Assembly: GCF_037975245.1 (NCBI RefSeq)
Contig: NC_092572.1
Location: 30,725,989 to 30,789,988 of the forward strand
Length of the DNA: 64,000 bases
Source: Apostichopus japonicus
Taxonomy: Eukaryota; Echinodermata; Holothuroidea; Aspidochirotida; Stichopodidae
Direction of reading: 5' to 3'
The first letter of the stretch is position 1; every line of letters starts with the position of its first letter. The notes beneath the pieces were generated by a model. The model saw only the letters and a list, made by a program, of their open reading frames with translations. It was not told the origin of the DNA and did no database searches. The position numbers and the translations under genes were made by a program. Positions 14,001 through 29,110 of this stretch are shown piece after piece.

Positions 14001-17000
14001 CGAAAAGAAAGGGAAAGCGGTACTCCGGCAGACCAAATATGATGTTGGTCCGATATCACCCACCTGAGATATCGTGTTTAAGAGATTTTTCATTATTTGA
14101 CCCCCGGTGACCCCAAATGACCTTTGACCTGCATCGAAAAAAAAGGGTAAGCGATACTCCGTAAGACCAAATATGAAGTTGGTCGGACATTACCCACCTG
14201 AGATATCGTGTTTACGAGATTTTTCAAATTTGACCCCAGGTGACCCCAAATGACCTTTGACCTGCATCGAAAAAGGGTAAGCGGTTCTCCGGCAGACTAA
14301 TTCCGAAGTTGGTCCGACATTACCCACCTGAGATATCGTGTTTACGAGATTTTTTAAAATTTGACCCCCGGTGACCCCAAATGACCTTTGACCTGCATCG
14401 AAAAAAAAGGGTAAGCGATACTCCGTAAGACCAAATATGAAGTTGGTCCGACATTACCCACCTGAGATATCGTGTTTACGAGATTTTAGAAAATTTGACC
14501 CCCGGTGACCCCAAATGACCTTTGACCTGCATCGAAAAAAAGGGTAAGCGGGACTCCGGCAGACCAATTCCGAAGTTGGTCGGACATTACCCACCTGAGA
14601 TATCGTGTTTACGAGATTTTTAAAATTTGACCACCGGTGACCCCCGGTGACCCCAAATGACCTTTGACCTGCATGGAAAAAAAGGTAAGCGGTTCTCCGG
14701 CAGACCAATTCCGAAGTTGATCCGACATTACCCACCTGAGATATCGTGTTTACGATATTTTCAAAATTTGACGCCCGGTGACCCCGGTGACCCCAAATGA
14801 CCTTTGACCTGCATCGAAAAAAAGGGTAAGCGGTACTCCGGCAGACCAAATATGAAGTTGGTTCGACATTACCCACCTGAGATATCGTGTTTACGAGATT
14901 TTTTAAAATTTGACCCCCGGTGACCCCCGGTGACCCCAAATGACCTTTGACCTGCATCGAAAAAAGGGTAAGCGATACTCCGGAAGACCAAATATGAAGT
15001 TGGTCCGACATTACCCACCTGAGATATCGTGTATGCGAGATTTTTCAAATTTGACCCCAGGTGACCCCAAATGACCTTTGACCTGCATCGAAAAAGGGTA
15101 AGCGGTTCTCCGGCAGACTAATTCCGAAGTTGGTCCGACATTACCCACCTGAGATATCGTGTTTACGAGATTTTTTAAAATTTGACCCCCGGTGACCCCA
15201 AATGACCTTTGACCTGCATCGAAAAAAAGGGTAAGCGGTACTCCGGCAGACCAAATATGAAGTTGGTTCGATATTACCCACCTGAGATATCGTGTTTGCG
15301 AGATTTTTCAAATTTGACCCCAGGTGACCCCAAATGACCTTTGACCTGCATCGAAAAAGGGTAAGCGGTTCTCCGGCAGACTAATTCCGAAGTTGGTCGG
15401 ACATTACCCACCTGAGATATCGTGTTTACGAGATTTTTCAAAATTTGACCCCCGGTGACCCCAAATGACCTTTGACCTGCATCGAAAAAAAAGGGTAAGC
15501 GATACTCCGTAAGACCAAATATGAAGTTGGTCCGACATTACCCACCTGAGATATCGTGTTTACGAGATTTTTTAAAATTTGACCCCCGGTGACCCCAAAT
15601 GACCTTTGACCTGCATCTAAAAAAAAGGGTAAGCGATATTCCGTAAGACCAAATATGAAGTTGGTCGGACATTACCCACCTGAGATATCGTGTTTACGAG
15701 ATTTTTCAAATTTGACCCCAGGTGACCCCAAATGACCTTTGACCTGCATCGAAAAAGGGTAAGCGGTTCTCCGGCAGACTAATTCCGAAGTTGGTCCGAC
15801 ATTACCCACCTGAGATATCGTGTTTACGAGATTTTTGAAAATTTGACCCCCGGTGACCCCAAATGACCTTTGACCTGCATCGAAAAAAAGGGTAAGCGGT
15901 ACTCCGGCAGACCAAATCCAAAGTTGGTCCGAAATTACCCACCTGAGATATCGTGTTTACGATATTTTTAAAATTTGACCCCGGTGACCCCCGGTGAGCC
16001 CCGGTGACCCCCGGTGACCCCAAATGACCTTTGACCTGCATCCATAAAAAGGGTAAGCGGTACTCCGGCAGACCAAATATGATGTTGGCCGGACATTACC
16101 CACCTGAGATATCGTGTTTACGAGATGTTTAAAATTTGACCCCCGGTGACCCCAAATGACCTTTGACCTGCATCGAAAAAAGGGTAAACGATACTCCGGC
16201 AGACCAAATATGAAGTTGGTTCGATATTACCAACCTGAGATATCGTGTTTGCGAGATTTTTCAAAATTTGACCCCCGGTGACCTCAAATGACCTTTGACC
16301 TGCATCGAAAAAAGGGTAAGCGGTACTCCGGCAGACCAAATATGATGTTGGTCGGACATTACCCACCTGAGATATCGTGTTTGCGAGATATTTCAAAATT
16401 TGACCCCCGGTGACCCCAAATGACCTTTGACCTGCATCGAAAAAAAGGGTAAGCGGTACTCCGGCAGACCAAATATGATCTTGGTTCGATATTACCCACC
16501 TGAGATATCGTGTTTGCGAGATTTTTCAAATTTGACCCCGATGACCCCAAATGACCTTTGACCTGCATCGAAAAGAAGGGTAAGCGATACTCCGGCAGAC
16601 CAAATATGATGTTGGTCCGACATAACCCACCTGAGATATCGTGTTTACGAGATTTTTCAAAATTTGACCCCCGGTGACCCAAAATGACCTTTGACCTGCA
16701 TCGAAAAAAAGGGTAAGCGGTACACCGGCAGACCAAATATGAAGTTGGTTCGACATTACCCACCTGAGATATAGTGTTTGCGAGATTTTTCAAATTTGAC
16801 CCCCGGTGACCCCGGTGACCCCAAATGACCTTTGACCTGCATCGAAAAAAAGGTAAGCGGTTCTCCGGCAGACCAAATATGATGTTGGTCCGACATAACC
16901 CACCTGAGATATCGCGTTTACGAGATTTTTCATTATTTGACCCCCGGTGACCCCAAATGACCTTTGACCTGCATCGAAAAGAAAGGGAAAGCGGTACTCC

Positions 17001-20000
17001 GGCAGACCAAATATGATGTTGGTCCGACATCACCCACCTGAGATATCGTGTTTACGAGATTTTTCATTATTTGACCCCCGGTGACCCCAAATGACCTTTG
17101 ACCTGTATCGAAAAAAAGGGTGAGCGGGACTCCGGCAGACCAAATCTGAAGTTGGTCTGACATTACCCACCTGAGATCTCGTGTTTACAAGATTTTTCAA
17201 AATTTAACTCCCGGTGACCCCCGGTGACCCCAAATGACCTTTGACCTGCATCGAAAAAAAGGGTAAGCGGTACTCCGGCAGACCAATTCCGAAGTTGGTC
17301 GGACATTACCCACCTGAGATATCGTGTTTACGAGATTTTTCAAAATTTGAACCCCGGTGACCCCAAATGACCTTTGACCTGCATCGAAAAAAAAGGGTAA
17401 GCGGTACTTCGGAAACCAAATATGATGTTGGTCCGACATCACCCACCTGAGATATCGTGTTTGCGAGATTTTCCAAATTTGACCCCCGGTGACCCCAAAT
17501 GACCTTTGACCTGCATCGAAAAAGGGTAAGCGGTTCTCCGGTAGACTAATTCCGAAGTTGGTCCGACATTACCCACCTGAGATATCGTGTTTACGAGATT
17601 TTTCAAAATTTGACCCCCGGTGACCCCAAATGACCTTTGACCTGCATCGAAAAAAAAGGGTAAGCGGTACTCCGGCAGACCAATTCCGAAGTTGGTCGGA
17701 CATTACCCACCTGAGATATCGTGTTTACGAGATTCTTCAAAATTTGACCCCCGGTGACCCCAAATGACCTTTGACCTGCATCGAAAAAAAGGGTAAGCGG
17801 TACTCCGGCAGACCAAATCTGAAGTTGGTTCGATATTACCCACCTGAGATATCGTGTTTGCGAGATTTTTAAAATTTGACCCCCGGTGACCCCAAATGAC
17901 CTTTGACCTGCATCGAAAAAAAAGGGTAAGCGGTACTCCGGCAGACCAATTCCGAAGTTGGTCCTACATAACCCACCTGAGATATCGTGTTTACGAGATT
18001 TTTCTAATTTGACCCCGGTGACCCCAAATGACCTTTGACCTGCATCGAAAAAAAGGTAAGCGGTTCTCCGGCAGACCAATTCCGAAGTTGATCCGACATT
18101 ACCCACCTGAGATATCGTGTTTACGATATTTTCAAAATTTGACCCCCGGTGACACCCGGTGACCCCAAATGACCTTTGACCTGCATCGAAAAAAAGGGTA
18201 AGCGATACTCCGTAAGACCAAATATGAAGTTGGTCCGACATAACCCACCTGAGATATCGTGTTTGCGAGATTTTTAAAATTTGACCCCGGTGACCCCAAA
18301 TGACCTTTGACCTGCATCGAAAAAAAGGGTAAGCGGTACTCCGGCAGACCAAATCTGAAGTTGGTTCGATATTACCCACCTGAGATATCGTGTTTACGAG
18401 ATTTTTCAAAATTTGACCCCCGGTGACCCCAAATGACCTTTGACCTGCATCGAAAAAAAGGGTAAGCGGTTCTCCGGCAGACCAATTCCGAAGTTGGTCC
18501 GACATTACACAACTGAGATATCGTGTATACGAGATTTTTCAAATTTGACCCCCGGTGACCCCAAATGACCTTTGACCTGCATCGAAAAAAAAGGGTAAGC
18601 GGTACTCCGGCAGACCAAATATGATGTTGGTCGGACATTACCCACCTGAGATATCGTGTTTACGAGATTTTTTAAAATTTGACCCCCGGTGACCCCAAAT
18701 GACCTTTGACCTGCATCGAAAAAAGGGTAAGCGATACTCCGGCAGACCAAATATGATGTTGGGCCGACATCACCCACCTGAGATATCGTGTTTACGATAT
18801 TTTCAAAATTTGAGCCCCGGTGACCCCGGTGGCCCAAAATGACCTTTGACCTGCATCGAAAAAAAGGGTAAGCGGTACTCCGGCAGACCAAATCTGAAGT
18901 TGGTTCGACATTACCCACCTGAGATATCGTGTTTACGAGATTTTTCAAAATTTGACCCCCGGTGACCCCAAATGACCTTTGACCTGCATCGAAAAAAGGG
19001 TAAGCGGTACTCCGGCAGACGAAATATGATGTTGGTCCGACATTACCCACCTGAGATATCGTGTTTACGAGATTTTTCAAAATTAGACCCCCGGTGACCC
19101 CAAATGACCTTTGACCAGCATGGAAAAAAAGGTAAGCGGTTCTCCGGCAGACCAATTCCGAAGTTGATCCGACATTACCCACCTGAGATATCGTGTTTAC
19201 GATATTTTCAAAATTTGACCCCCGGTGACCCCGGTGACCCCAAATGACCTTTGACCTGCATCGAAAAAAAGGTAAGCGTTTCTCCGGCAGACTAATTCCG
19301 AAGTTGGTCCGACATTACCCACCTGAGATATCGTGTTTACGAGATTTTTCAAAATTTGACCCCCGGTGACCCCAAATGACCTTTGAACTGCATCGAAAAA
19401 AAAGGGTAAGCGGTACTCCGGCAGACCAAATATAAAGTTGGTTCGACATTACCCACCTGAGATATCGTGTTTGCGATATTTTTAAAATTTGACCCCCGGT
19501 GACCCCAAATGACCTTTGACCTGCATCGAAAAAAAGGGTAAGCGGTACTCCGGAAGACCAAATATGATGTTGGTCTGATATTACCCACCTGAGATATCGT
19601 GTTTGCGAGATTTTTAAAATTTGACCCCCGGTGACCCCAAATGACCTTTGACCTGCATCGAAAAAAGGGTAAGCGATACCCCGGCAGACCAAATATGTTG
19701 TTGGTCCGACATAACCCACCTGAGATATCGTGTTTACGATATTTTCAAAATTTGACCCCCGGTGACCCCGGTGACCCAAAATGACCTTTGACCTGCATCG
19801 AAAAATAGGGTAAGCGGTAATCCGGCAGACCAAATATGAAGTTGTCCGACATAACCCACCTGAGATATCGTGTTTACGAGATTTTTCAAAATTTGACCCC
19901 CGGTGACCCCAAATGACCTTTGACCTGCATCGAAAAAAAAGGGTAAGCGGTACTCCGGCAGACCAATTCCGAAGTTGGTCGGACATTACCCACCTGAGAT

Positions 20001-23000
20001 ATCGTGTTTACGAGATTCTTCAAAATTTGACCCCCGGTGACCCCAAATGACCTTTGACCTGCATCGAAAAAAAGGGTAAGCGGTACTCCGGCAGACCAAA
20101 TCTGAAGTTGGTTCGATATTACCCACCTGAGATATCGTGTTTGCGAGATTTTTAAAATTTGACCCCCGGTGACCCCAAATGACCTTTGACCTGCATCGAA
20201 AAAAAAGGGTAAGCGGTACTCCGGCAGACCAATTCCGAAGTTGGTCCTACATAACCCACCTGAGATATCGTGTTTACGAGATTTTTCTAATTTGACCCCG
20301 GTGACCCCAAATGACCTTTGACCTGCATCGAAAAAAAGGTAAGCGGTTCTCCGGCAGACCAATTCCGAAGTTGATCCGACATTACCCACCTGAGATATCG
20401 TGTTTACGATATTTTCAAAATTTGACCCCCGGTGACACCCGGTGACCCCAAATGACCTTTGACCTGCATCGAAAAAAAGGGTAAGCGATACTCCGTAAGA
20501 CCAAATATGAAGTTGGTCCGACATAACCCACCTGAGATATCGTGTTTGCGAGATTTTTAAAATTTGACCCCGGTGACCCCAAATGACCTTTGACCTGCAT
20601 CGAAAAAAAGGGTAAGCGGTACTCCGGCAGACCAAATCTGAAGTTGGTTCGATATTACCCACCTGAGATATCGTGTTTACGAGATTTTTCAAAATTTGAC
20701 CCCCGGTGACCCGAAATGACCTTTGACCTGCATCGAAAAAAAGGGTAAGCGGTTCTCCGGCAGACCAATTCCGAAGTTGGTCCGACATTACACAACTGAG
20801 ATATCGTGTATACGAGATTTTTCAAATTTGACCCCCGGTGACCCCAAATGACCTTTGACCTGCATCGAAAAAATAGGGTAAGCGGTACTCCGGCAGACCA
20901 AATATGATGTTGGTCGGACATTACCCACCTGAGATATCGTGTTTACGAGATTTTTTAAAATTTGACCCCCGGTGACCCCAAATGACCTTTGACCTGCATC
21001 GAAAAAAGGGTAAGCGATACTCCGGCAGACCAAATATGATGTTGGGCCGACATCACCCACCTGAGATATCGTGTTTACGATATTTTCAAAATTTGAGCCC
21101 CGGTGACCCCGGTGACCCAAAATGACCTTTGACCTGCATCGAAAAAAAGGGTAAGCGGTACTCCGGCAGACCAAATCTGAAGTTGGTTCGACATTACCCA
21201 CCTGAGATATCGTGTTTACGAGATTTTTCAAAATTTGACCCCCGGTGACCCCAAATGACCTTTGACCTGCATCGAAAAAAGGGTAAGCGGTACTCCGGCA
21301 GACGAAATATGATGTTGGTCCGACATTACCCACCTGAGATATCGTGTTTACGAGATTTTTCAAAATTAGACCCCCGGTGACCGCAAATGACCTTTGACCA
21401 GCATGGAAAAAAAGGTAAGCGGTTCTCCGGCAGACCAATTCCGAAGTTGATCCGACATTACCCACCTGAGATATCGTGTTTACGATATTTTCAAAATTTG
21501 ACCCCCGGTGACCCCGGTGACCCCAAATGACCTTTGACCTGCATCGAAAAAAAGGTAAGCGTTTCTCCGGCAGACTAATTCCGAAGTTGGTCCGACATTA
21601 CCCACCTGAGATATCGTGTTTACGAGATTTTTCAAAATTTGACCCCCGGTGACCCCAAATGACCTTTGAACTGCATCGAAAAAAAAGGGTAAGCGGTACT
21701 CCGGCAGACCAAATATAAAGTTGGTTCGACATTACCCACCTGAGATATCGTGTTTGCGAGATTTTTAAAATTTGACCCCCGGTGACCCCAAATGACCTTT
21801 GACCTGCATCGAAAAAAAGGGTAAGCGGTACTCCGGAAGACCAAATATGATGTTGGTCTGATATTACCCACCTGAGATATCGTGTTTGCGAGATTTTTAA
21901 AATTTGACCCCCGGTGACCCCAAATGACCTTTGACCTGCATCGAAAAAAGGGTAAGCGATACTCCGGCAGACCAAATATGATGTTGGTCCGACATAACCC
22001 ACCTGAGATATCGTGTTTACGATATTTTCAAAATTTGACCCCCGGTGACCCCGGTGACCCAAAATGACCTTTGACCTGCATCGAAAAAAAGGGTAAACGG
22101 TAATCCGGCAGACCAAATATGAAGTTGGTCCGACATAACCCACCTGAGATATCGTGTTTACGAGATTTTTTAAAATTTGACCCCCGGTGACCCCAAATGA
22201 CCTTTGACCTGCATCGAAAAAAAGGGTAAGCGGTACTCCGGCAGACCAATTCCGAAGTTGGTCGGACATTACCCACGTGAGATATCGTGTTTACGAGATT
22301 TTTCAAAATTTGAACCCCGGTGACCCCAAATGACCTTTGACCTGCATCGAAAAAAAAGGGTAAGCGGTACTTCGGAAACCAAATATGATGTTGGTCCGAC
22401 ATCACCCACCTGAGATATCGTGTTTACGAAATTCTTCAAAATTTGACCCCCGGTGACCCCAAATGACCTTTGACCTGCATCGAAAAAAAGGTAAGCGGTT
22501 CTCCGGCAGACCAATTCCGAAGTTGGTCCTACATAACCCACCTGAGATATCGTGTTTACGAGATTTTTCTAATTTGACCCCGGTGACCCCAAATGACCTT
22601 TGACCTGCATCGAAAAAAAGGGTAAGCGGTACTCCGGCAGACCAAATATGATGTTGGTCAGACATTACCCACCTGAGATATCGTGTTTACGAGATTCTTC
22701 AAAATTTGACCCCCGGTGACCCCGGTGACCCCAAATGACCTTTGACCTGCATCGAAAAAAAGGTAAGCGGTTCTCCGGCAGACCAATTCCGAAGTTGATC
22801 CGACATTACCCACCTGAGATATCGTGTTTACGATATTTTCCAAATTTGACCCCCGGTGACACCCGGTGACCCCAAATGACCTTTGACCTGCATCGAAAAA
22901 AAGGGTAAGCGGTACTCCGGCAGACCAAATATGATTTTGGTCCGACATTACCCACCTGAGATATCGTGTTTACGAGATTTTTCAAAATTTGACCCCGGTG

Positions 23001-23555
23001 ACCCCAAAAGACCTTTGACCTGCATCGAAAAAAAAGGGTAAGCGGTACTCCGGCAGACCAAATATGATGTTGGTCCGACATTACCCACCTGAGATATCGT
23101 GTTTACGAGATTTTTCAAAATTTGACCCCCGGTGACCCCAAATGACCTTTGACCTGCATCGAAAAAAAGGGTAAGCGGTACTCCGGCAGACCAAATATGA
23201 TGTTGGTCCGACATTACCCACCTGAGATATCGTGTTTACGAGATTTTTCAAAATTTGACCCCCGGTGACCCCAAATGACCTTTGACCTGCATCGATAAAA
23301 AGGGTAAGCGGTACTCCGGCAGACCAAATATGAAGTTGGTTCGATATTACCCACCTGAGATATCGTGTTTGCGAGATTTTTCAAATTTGACCCCCGGTGA
23401 CCCCAAATGACCTTTGACCTGCATCGAAAAAAAGGGTAAGCGATACTCCGTAAGACCAAATATGAAGTTGGTCCGACATAACCCACCTGAGATATCGTGT
23501 TTGCGAGATTTTTAAAATTTGACCCCGGTGACCCCAAATGACCTTTGACCTGCAT
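14001..23555. repeat. 9555-bp higher-order block of satellite A, copy 2
   Basis: Directly adjacent near-identical copy of the preceding block. Homology to copy 1 stops at about 23555, where the A-run variant changes from AAAAGAAAGGGAAAGC to AAAAAAAGGGTAAGC and the array continues with other units. Very low divergence means a very recent unequal exchange, or else an assembly duplication. Confidence 0.9.
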
Positions 23556-26500
23556 CGAAAAAAAGGGTAAGCGGTACTCCGGCAGACCAAATCTGAAGTT
23601 GGTTCGATATTACCCACCTGAGATATCGTGTTTACGAGATTTTTCAAAATTTGACCCACGGTGACCCCAAATGACCTTTGACCTGCATCGAAAAAAAGGG
23701 TAAGCGGTTCTCCGGCAGACCAATTCCGAAGTTGGTCCGACATTACACAACTGAGATATCGTGTATACGAGATTTTTCAAATTTGACCCCCGGTGACCCC
23801 AAATGACCTTTGACCTGCATCGAAAAAAAAGGGTAAGCGGTACTCCGGCAGACCAAATATGATGTTGGTCGGACATTACCCACCTGAGATATCGTGTTTA
23901 CGAGATTTTTTAAAATTTGACCCCCGGTGACCCCAAATGACCTTTGACCTGCATCGAAAAAAGGGTAAGCGATAATCCGGCAGACCAAATATGATGTTGG
24001 GCCGACATCACCCACCTGAGATATCGTGTTTACGATATTTTCAAAATTTGAGCCCCGGTGACCCCGGTGACCCAAAATGACCTTTGACCTGCATCGAAAA
24101 AAAGGGTAAGCGGTACTCCGGAAGACCAAATCTGAAGTTGGTTCGACATTACCCACCTGAGATATCGTGTTTACGAGATTTTTCAAAATTTGACCCCCGG
24201 TGACCCCAAATGACCTTTGACCTGCATCGAAAAAAGGGTAAGCGGTACTCCGGCAGACCAAATATGATGTTGGTCCGACATTACCCACCTGAGATATCGT
24301 GTTTACGAGATTTTTCAAAATTAGACCCCGGTGACCCCAAATGACCTTTGACCAGCATGGAAAAAAAGGTAAGCGGTTCTCCGGCAGACCAATTCCGAAG
24401 TTGATCCGACATTACCCACCTGAGATATCGTGTTTACGATATTTTCAAAATTTGACCCCCGGTGACCCCGGTGACCCCAAATGACCTTTGACCTGCATCG
24501 AAAAAAAGGTAAGCGTTTCTCCGGCAGACTAATTCCGAAATTGGTCCGACATTACCCACCTGAGATATCGTGTTTACGAGATTTTTCAAAATTTGACCCC
24601 CGGTGACCCCAAATGACCTTTGAACTGCATCTAAAAAAAGGGTAAGCGGTACTCCGGCAGACCAAATCTGAAGTTGGTTCGACATTACCCACCTGAGATA
24701 TCGTGTTTACGAGATTTTTCAAAATTTGACCCCCGGTGACCCCAAATGACCTTTGACCTGCATCGAAAAAAAGGTAAGCGGTTCTCCGGCAGACCAATTC
24801 CGAAGTTGACCCGACATTACCCACCTGAGATATCGTGTTTACGATATTTTCAAAATTTGACCCCCGGTGACACCCGGTGACCCCAAATGACCTTTGACCT
24901 GCATCGAAAAAAAGGGTAAGCGGTACTCCGGCAGACCAAATATGATGTTGGTCCGACATTACCCACCTGAGATATCGTGTTTACTAAATTTTTCAAAATT
25001 TGACCCCCGGTGACCCCAAATGACCTTTGACCTGCATCGAAAAAAAGGGTAAGCGGTACTCCGGCAGACCAAATATGATGTTGGTCCGACATTACCCACC
25101 TGAGATATCGTGTTTACGAGATTCTTCAAAATTTGACCCCCGGTGACCCCAAATGACCTTTGACCTGCATCGATAAAAAGGGTAAGCGGTACTCCGGCAG
25201 ACCAAATATGAAGTTGGTTCGATATTACCCACCTGAGATATCGTGTTTGCGAGATTTTTCAAATTTGACCCCTGGTGACCCCAAATGACCTTTGACCTGC
25301 ATCGAAAAAGGGTAAGCGGTTCTCCGGTAGACTAATTCCGAAGTTGGTCCGACATTACCCACCTGAGATATCGTGTTTACGAGATTTTTCAAAATTTGAC
25401 CCCCGGTGACCCCAAATGACCTTTGACCTGCATCGAAAAAAAGGGTAAGCGGTACTCCGGCAGACCAATTCCGAAGTTGGTCGGACATTACCCACCTGAG
25501 ATATCGTGTTTACGAGATTCTTCAAAATTTGACCCCCGGTGACCCCAAATGACCTTTGACCTGCATCGAAAAAAAGGGTAAGCGGTACTCCGGCAGACCA
25601 AATCTGAAGTTGGTTCGATATTACCCACCTGAGATATCGTGTTTGCGAGATTTTTAAAATTTGACCCCCGGTGACCCCAAATGACCTTTGACCTGCATCG
25701 AAAAAAAAGGGTAAGCGGTACTCCGGCAGACCAATTCCGAAGTTGGTCCTACATAACCCACCTGAGATATCGTGTTTACGAGATTTTTCTAATTTGACCC
25801 CGGTGACCCCAAATGACCTTTGACCTGCATCGAAAAAAAGGGTAAGCGGTACTCCGGCAGACCAAATATGATGTTGGTCAGACATTACCCACCTGAGATA
25901 TCGTGTTTACGAGATTCTTCAAAATTTGACCCCCGGTGACCCCGGTGACCCCAAATGACCTTTGACCTGCATCGAAAAAAAGGTAAGCGGTTCTCCGGCA
26001 GACCAATTCCGAAGTTGATCCGACATTACCCACCTGAGATATCGTGTTTACGATATTTTCAAAATTTGACCCCCGGTGACACCCGGTGACCCCAAATGAC
26101 CTTTGACCTGCATCGAAAAAAAGGGTAAGCGGTACTCCGGCAGACCAAATATGATTTTGGTCCGACATTACCCACCTGAGATATCGTGTTTACGAGATTT
26201 TTCAAAATTTGACCCCGGTGACCCCAAAAGACCTTTGACCTGCATCGAAAAAAAAAGGGTAAGCGGTACTCCGGCAGACCAAATATGATGTTGGTCCGAC
26301 ATTACCCACCTGAGATATCGTGTTTACGAGATTTTTCAAAATTTGACCCCCGGTGACCCCAAATGACCTTTGACCTGCATCGAAAAAAAGGGTAAGCGGT
26401 ACTCCGGCAGACCAAATATGATGTTGGTCCGACATTACCCACCTGAGATATCGTGTTTACGAGATTCTTCAAAATTTGACCCCCGGTGACCCCAAATGAC

Positions 26501-28605
26501 CTTTGACCTGCATCGAAAAAAAGGGTAAGCGGTACTCCGGCAGACCAAATATGAAGTTGGTTCGATATTACCCACCTGAGATATCGTGTTTGCGAGATTT
26601 TTCAAATTTGACCCCCGGTGACCCCAAATGACCTTTGACCTGCATCGAAAAAGGGTAAGCGGTTCTCCGGTAGACTAATTCCGAAGTTGGTCCGACATTA
26701 CCCACCTGAGATATCGTGTTTACGAGATTTTTCAAAATTTGACCCCCGGTGACCCCAAATGACCTTTGACCTGCATCGAAAAAAAAGGGTAAGCGGTACT
26801 CCGGCAGACCAATTCCGAAGTTGGTCGGACATTACCCACCTGAGATATCGTGTTTACGAGATTCTTCAAAATTTGACCCCCGGTGACCCCAAATGACCTT
26901 TGACCTGCATCGAAAAAAAGGGTAAGCGGTACTCCGGCAGACCAAATCTGAAGTTGGTTCGATATTACCCACCTGAGATATCGTGTTTGCGAGATTTTTA
27001 AAATTTGACCCCCGGTGACCCGAAATGACCTTTGACCTGCATCGAAAAAAAAGGGTAAGCGATACTCCGTAAGACCAAATATGAAGTTGGTCCGACATTA
27101 CCCACCTGAGATATCGTGTTTGCGAGATTTTTCAAATTTGACCCCGGTGACCCCAAATGACCTTTGACCTGCATGGAAAAAAAGGGTAAGCGGTACTCCG
27201 GCAGACCAAATCTGAAGTTGGTTCGATATTACCCACCTGAGATATCGTGTTTACGAGATTTTTCAAAATTTGACCCCCGGTGACCCCAAATGACCTTTGA
27301 CCAGCATCGAAAAAAAGGGTAAGCGATATTCCGGCAGACCAAATATGATGTTGGTCCGACATAACCCACCTGAGATATCGTGTTTACGAGATTTTTCATT
27401 ATTTGACCCCCGGTGACCCCAAATGACCTTTGACCTGCATCGAAAAGAAAGGGAAAGCGGTACTCCGGCAGACTAAATATGATGTTGGTCCGACATAACC
27501 CACCTGAGATATCGTGTTTACGAGATTTTTCATTATTTGACCCCCGGTGACCCCAAATGACCTTTGACCTGCATCGAAAAGAAAGGGAAAGCGGTACTCC
27601 GGCAGACCAAATATGATGTTGGTCCGATATCACCCACCTGAGATATCGTGTTTAAGAGATTTTTCATTATTTGACCCCCGGTGACCCCAAATGACCTTTG
27701 ACCTGCATCGAAAAAAAAGGGTAAGCGATACTCCGTAAGACCAAATATGAAGTTGGTCGGACATTACCCACCTGAGATATCGTGTTTACGAGATTTTTCA
27801 AATTTGACCCCAGGTGACCCCAAATGACCTTTGACCTGCATCGAAAAAGGGTAAGCGGTTCTCCGGCAGACTAATTCCGAAGTTGGTCCGACATTACCCA
27901 CCTGAGATATCGTGTTTACGAGATTTTTTAAAATTTGACCCCCGGTGACCCCAAATGACCTTTGACCTGCATCGAAAAAAAAGGGTAAGCGATACTCCGT
28001 AAGACCAAATATGAAGTTGGTCCGACATTACCCACCTGAGATATCGTGTTTACGAGATTTTAGAAAATTTGACCCCCGGTGACCCCAAATGACCTTTGAC
28101 CTGCATCGAAAAAAAGGGTAAGCGGGACTCCGGCAGACCAATTCCGAAGTTGGTCGGACATTACCCACCTGAGATATCGTGTTTACGAGATTTTTAAAAT
28201 TTGACCACCGGTGACCCCCGGTGACCCCAAATGACCTTTGACCTGCATGGAAAAAAAGGTAAGCGGTTCTCCGGCAGACCAATTCCGAAGTTGATCCGAC
28301 ATTACCCACCTGAGATATCGTGTTTACGATATTTTCAAAATTTGACGCCCGGTGACCCCGGTGACCCCAAATGACCTTTGACCTGCATCGAAAAGAAAGG
28401 GAAAGCGGTACTCCGGCAGACCAAATATGATGTTGGTCCGATATCACCCACCTGAGATATCGTGTTTAAGAGATTTTTCATTATTTGACCCCCGGTGACC
28501 CCAAATGACCTTTGACCTGCATCGAAAAAAAAGGGTAAGCGATACTCCGTAAGACCAAATATGAAGTTGGTCGGACATTACCCACCTGCCCAGATAACAT
28601 CATGC

Positions 28606-29110
28606 TAGCGGTCCACCGGCGGCCCGCCAGCTGCACCACTGGCGGTCCACCGGCGGGGAAAGCCGGCGGAACGCCAGAGATTTGGCCGGCTTTAATCCGG
28701 CGGTCCGCCGGCGACTACGCCAGAAGACCGCCGGAGAAACGCCAGCGTACCGCCGGCGTACCGCCAGTGTTTCACAAGCAGACCGCCGAAGAAACGCCGG
28801 CGTACCGCCGGTGTACCGCCAGTGATCCACCAGTAGACCGCCAGAGAAACGCCAGCGTACCGCCGAAGAAACGCCAGCGTTCCGCCGGTGTACCGCCAGT
28901 GTTCCACCGGCAGACCGCCGAAGAAACTCCAGCGTACCGCCGGTGTTCCACCAGTAGACCGCCAAAGAAACGCCAGCGTACCGCTGGTGTACCGTCAGTG
29001 TTCCACCAGCAGACCGCCGAAGAAACGCCAGTTTTCCGCCGGTGTACTACCAGCAGACCGCCGGAGAAACGCAAGCTTACCACCGGAGTACCGCTGAATT
29101 TCTGTCAGAG
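28606..29110. repeat. Left subterminal array of the 6-kb element, built on 11-bp steps
   Basis: GC-rich array of variants of GTACCGCCGGC and GTACCGCCAGT. A longer unit starting GACCGCC-(G/A)AGAAACGCC begins at 28726, 28781, 28836, 28913, 28957, 29012 and 29056. The spacings are 55, 55, 77, 44, 55 and 44, all multiples of 11. It is open in several frames on both strands because of composition, not because it codes. Subterminal arrays are common transposase-binding regions in DNA transposons; that role here is inference. Confidence 0.85.

Larger units (their letters stand above)
1..28588. repeat. Satellite A, main array (about 133-bp unit, roughly 215 copies)
   Basis: Head-to-tail tandem array. 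Landmarks GAGATATCGTGTTTACGAGA, AAATGACCTTTGACCTGC and GGTAAGCGGTACTCCGGCAG recur about every 133 bp across the whole interval with no foreign sequence. Units vary mainly in the length of an A run after GCATCG, in CCGGTGACC copy number, and in a middle block that reads either CCAATTCCGAAG or CCAAATATGATG. The long minus-strand reading frames (up to 300 codons) come from the lack of stops in the unit and are not genes. The array has several levels of longer duplication. Its left end lies outside the window. Confidence 0.97.

Noticed and set aside
1-28588. CRISPR-like alternation of conserved and variable segments
   Set aside because: Unit length of 133 bp, variable parts shared between units, eukaryotic context and no cas genes; this is an ordinary tandem satellite.
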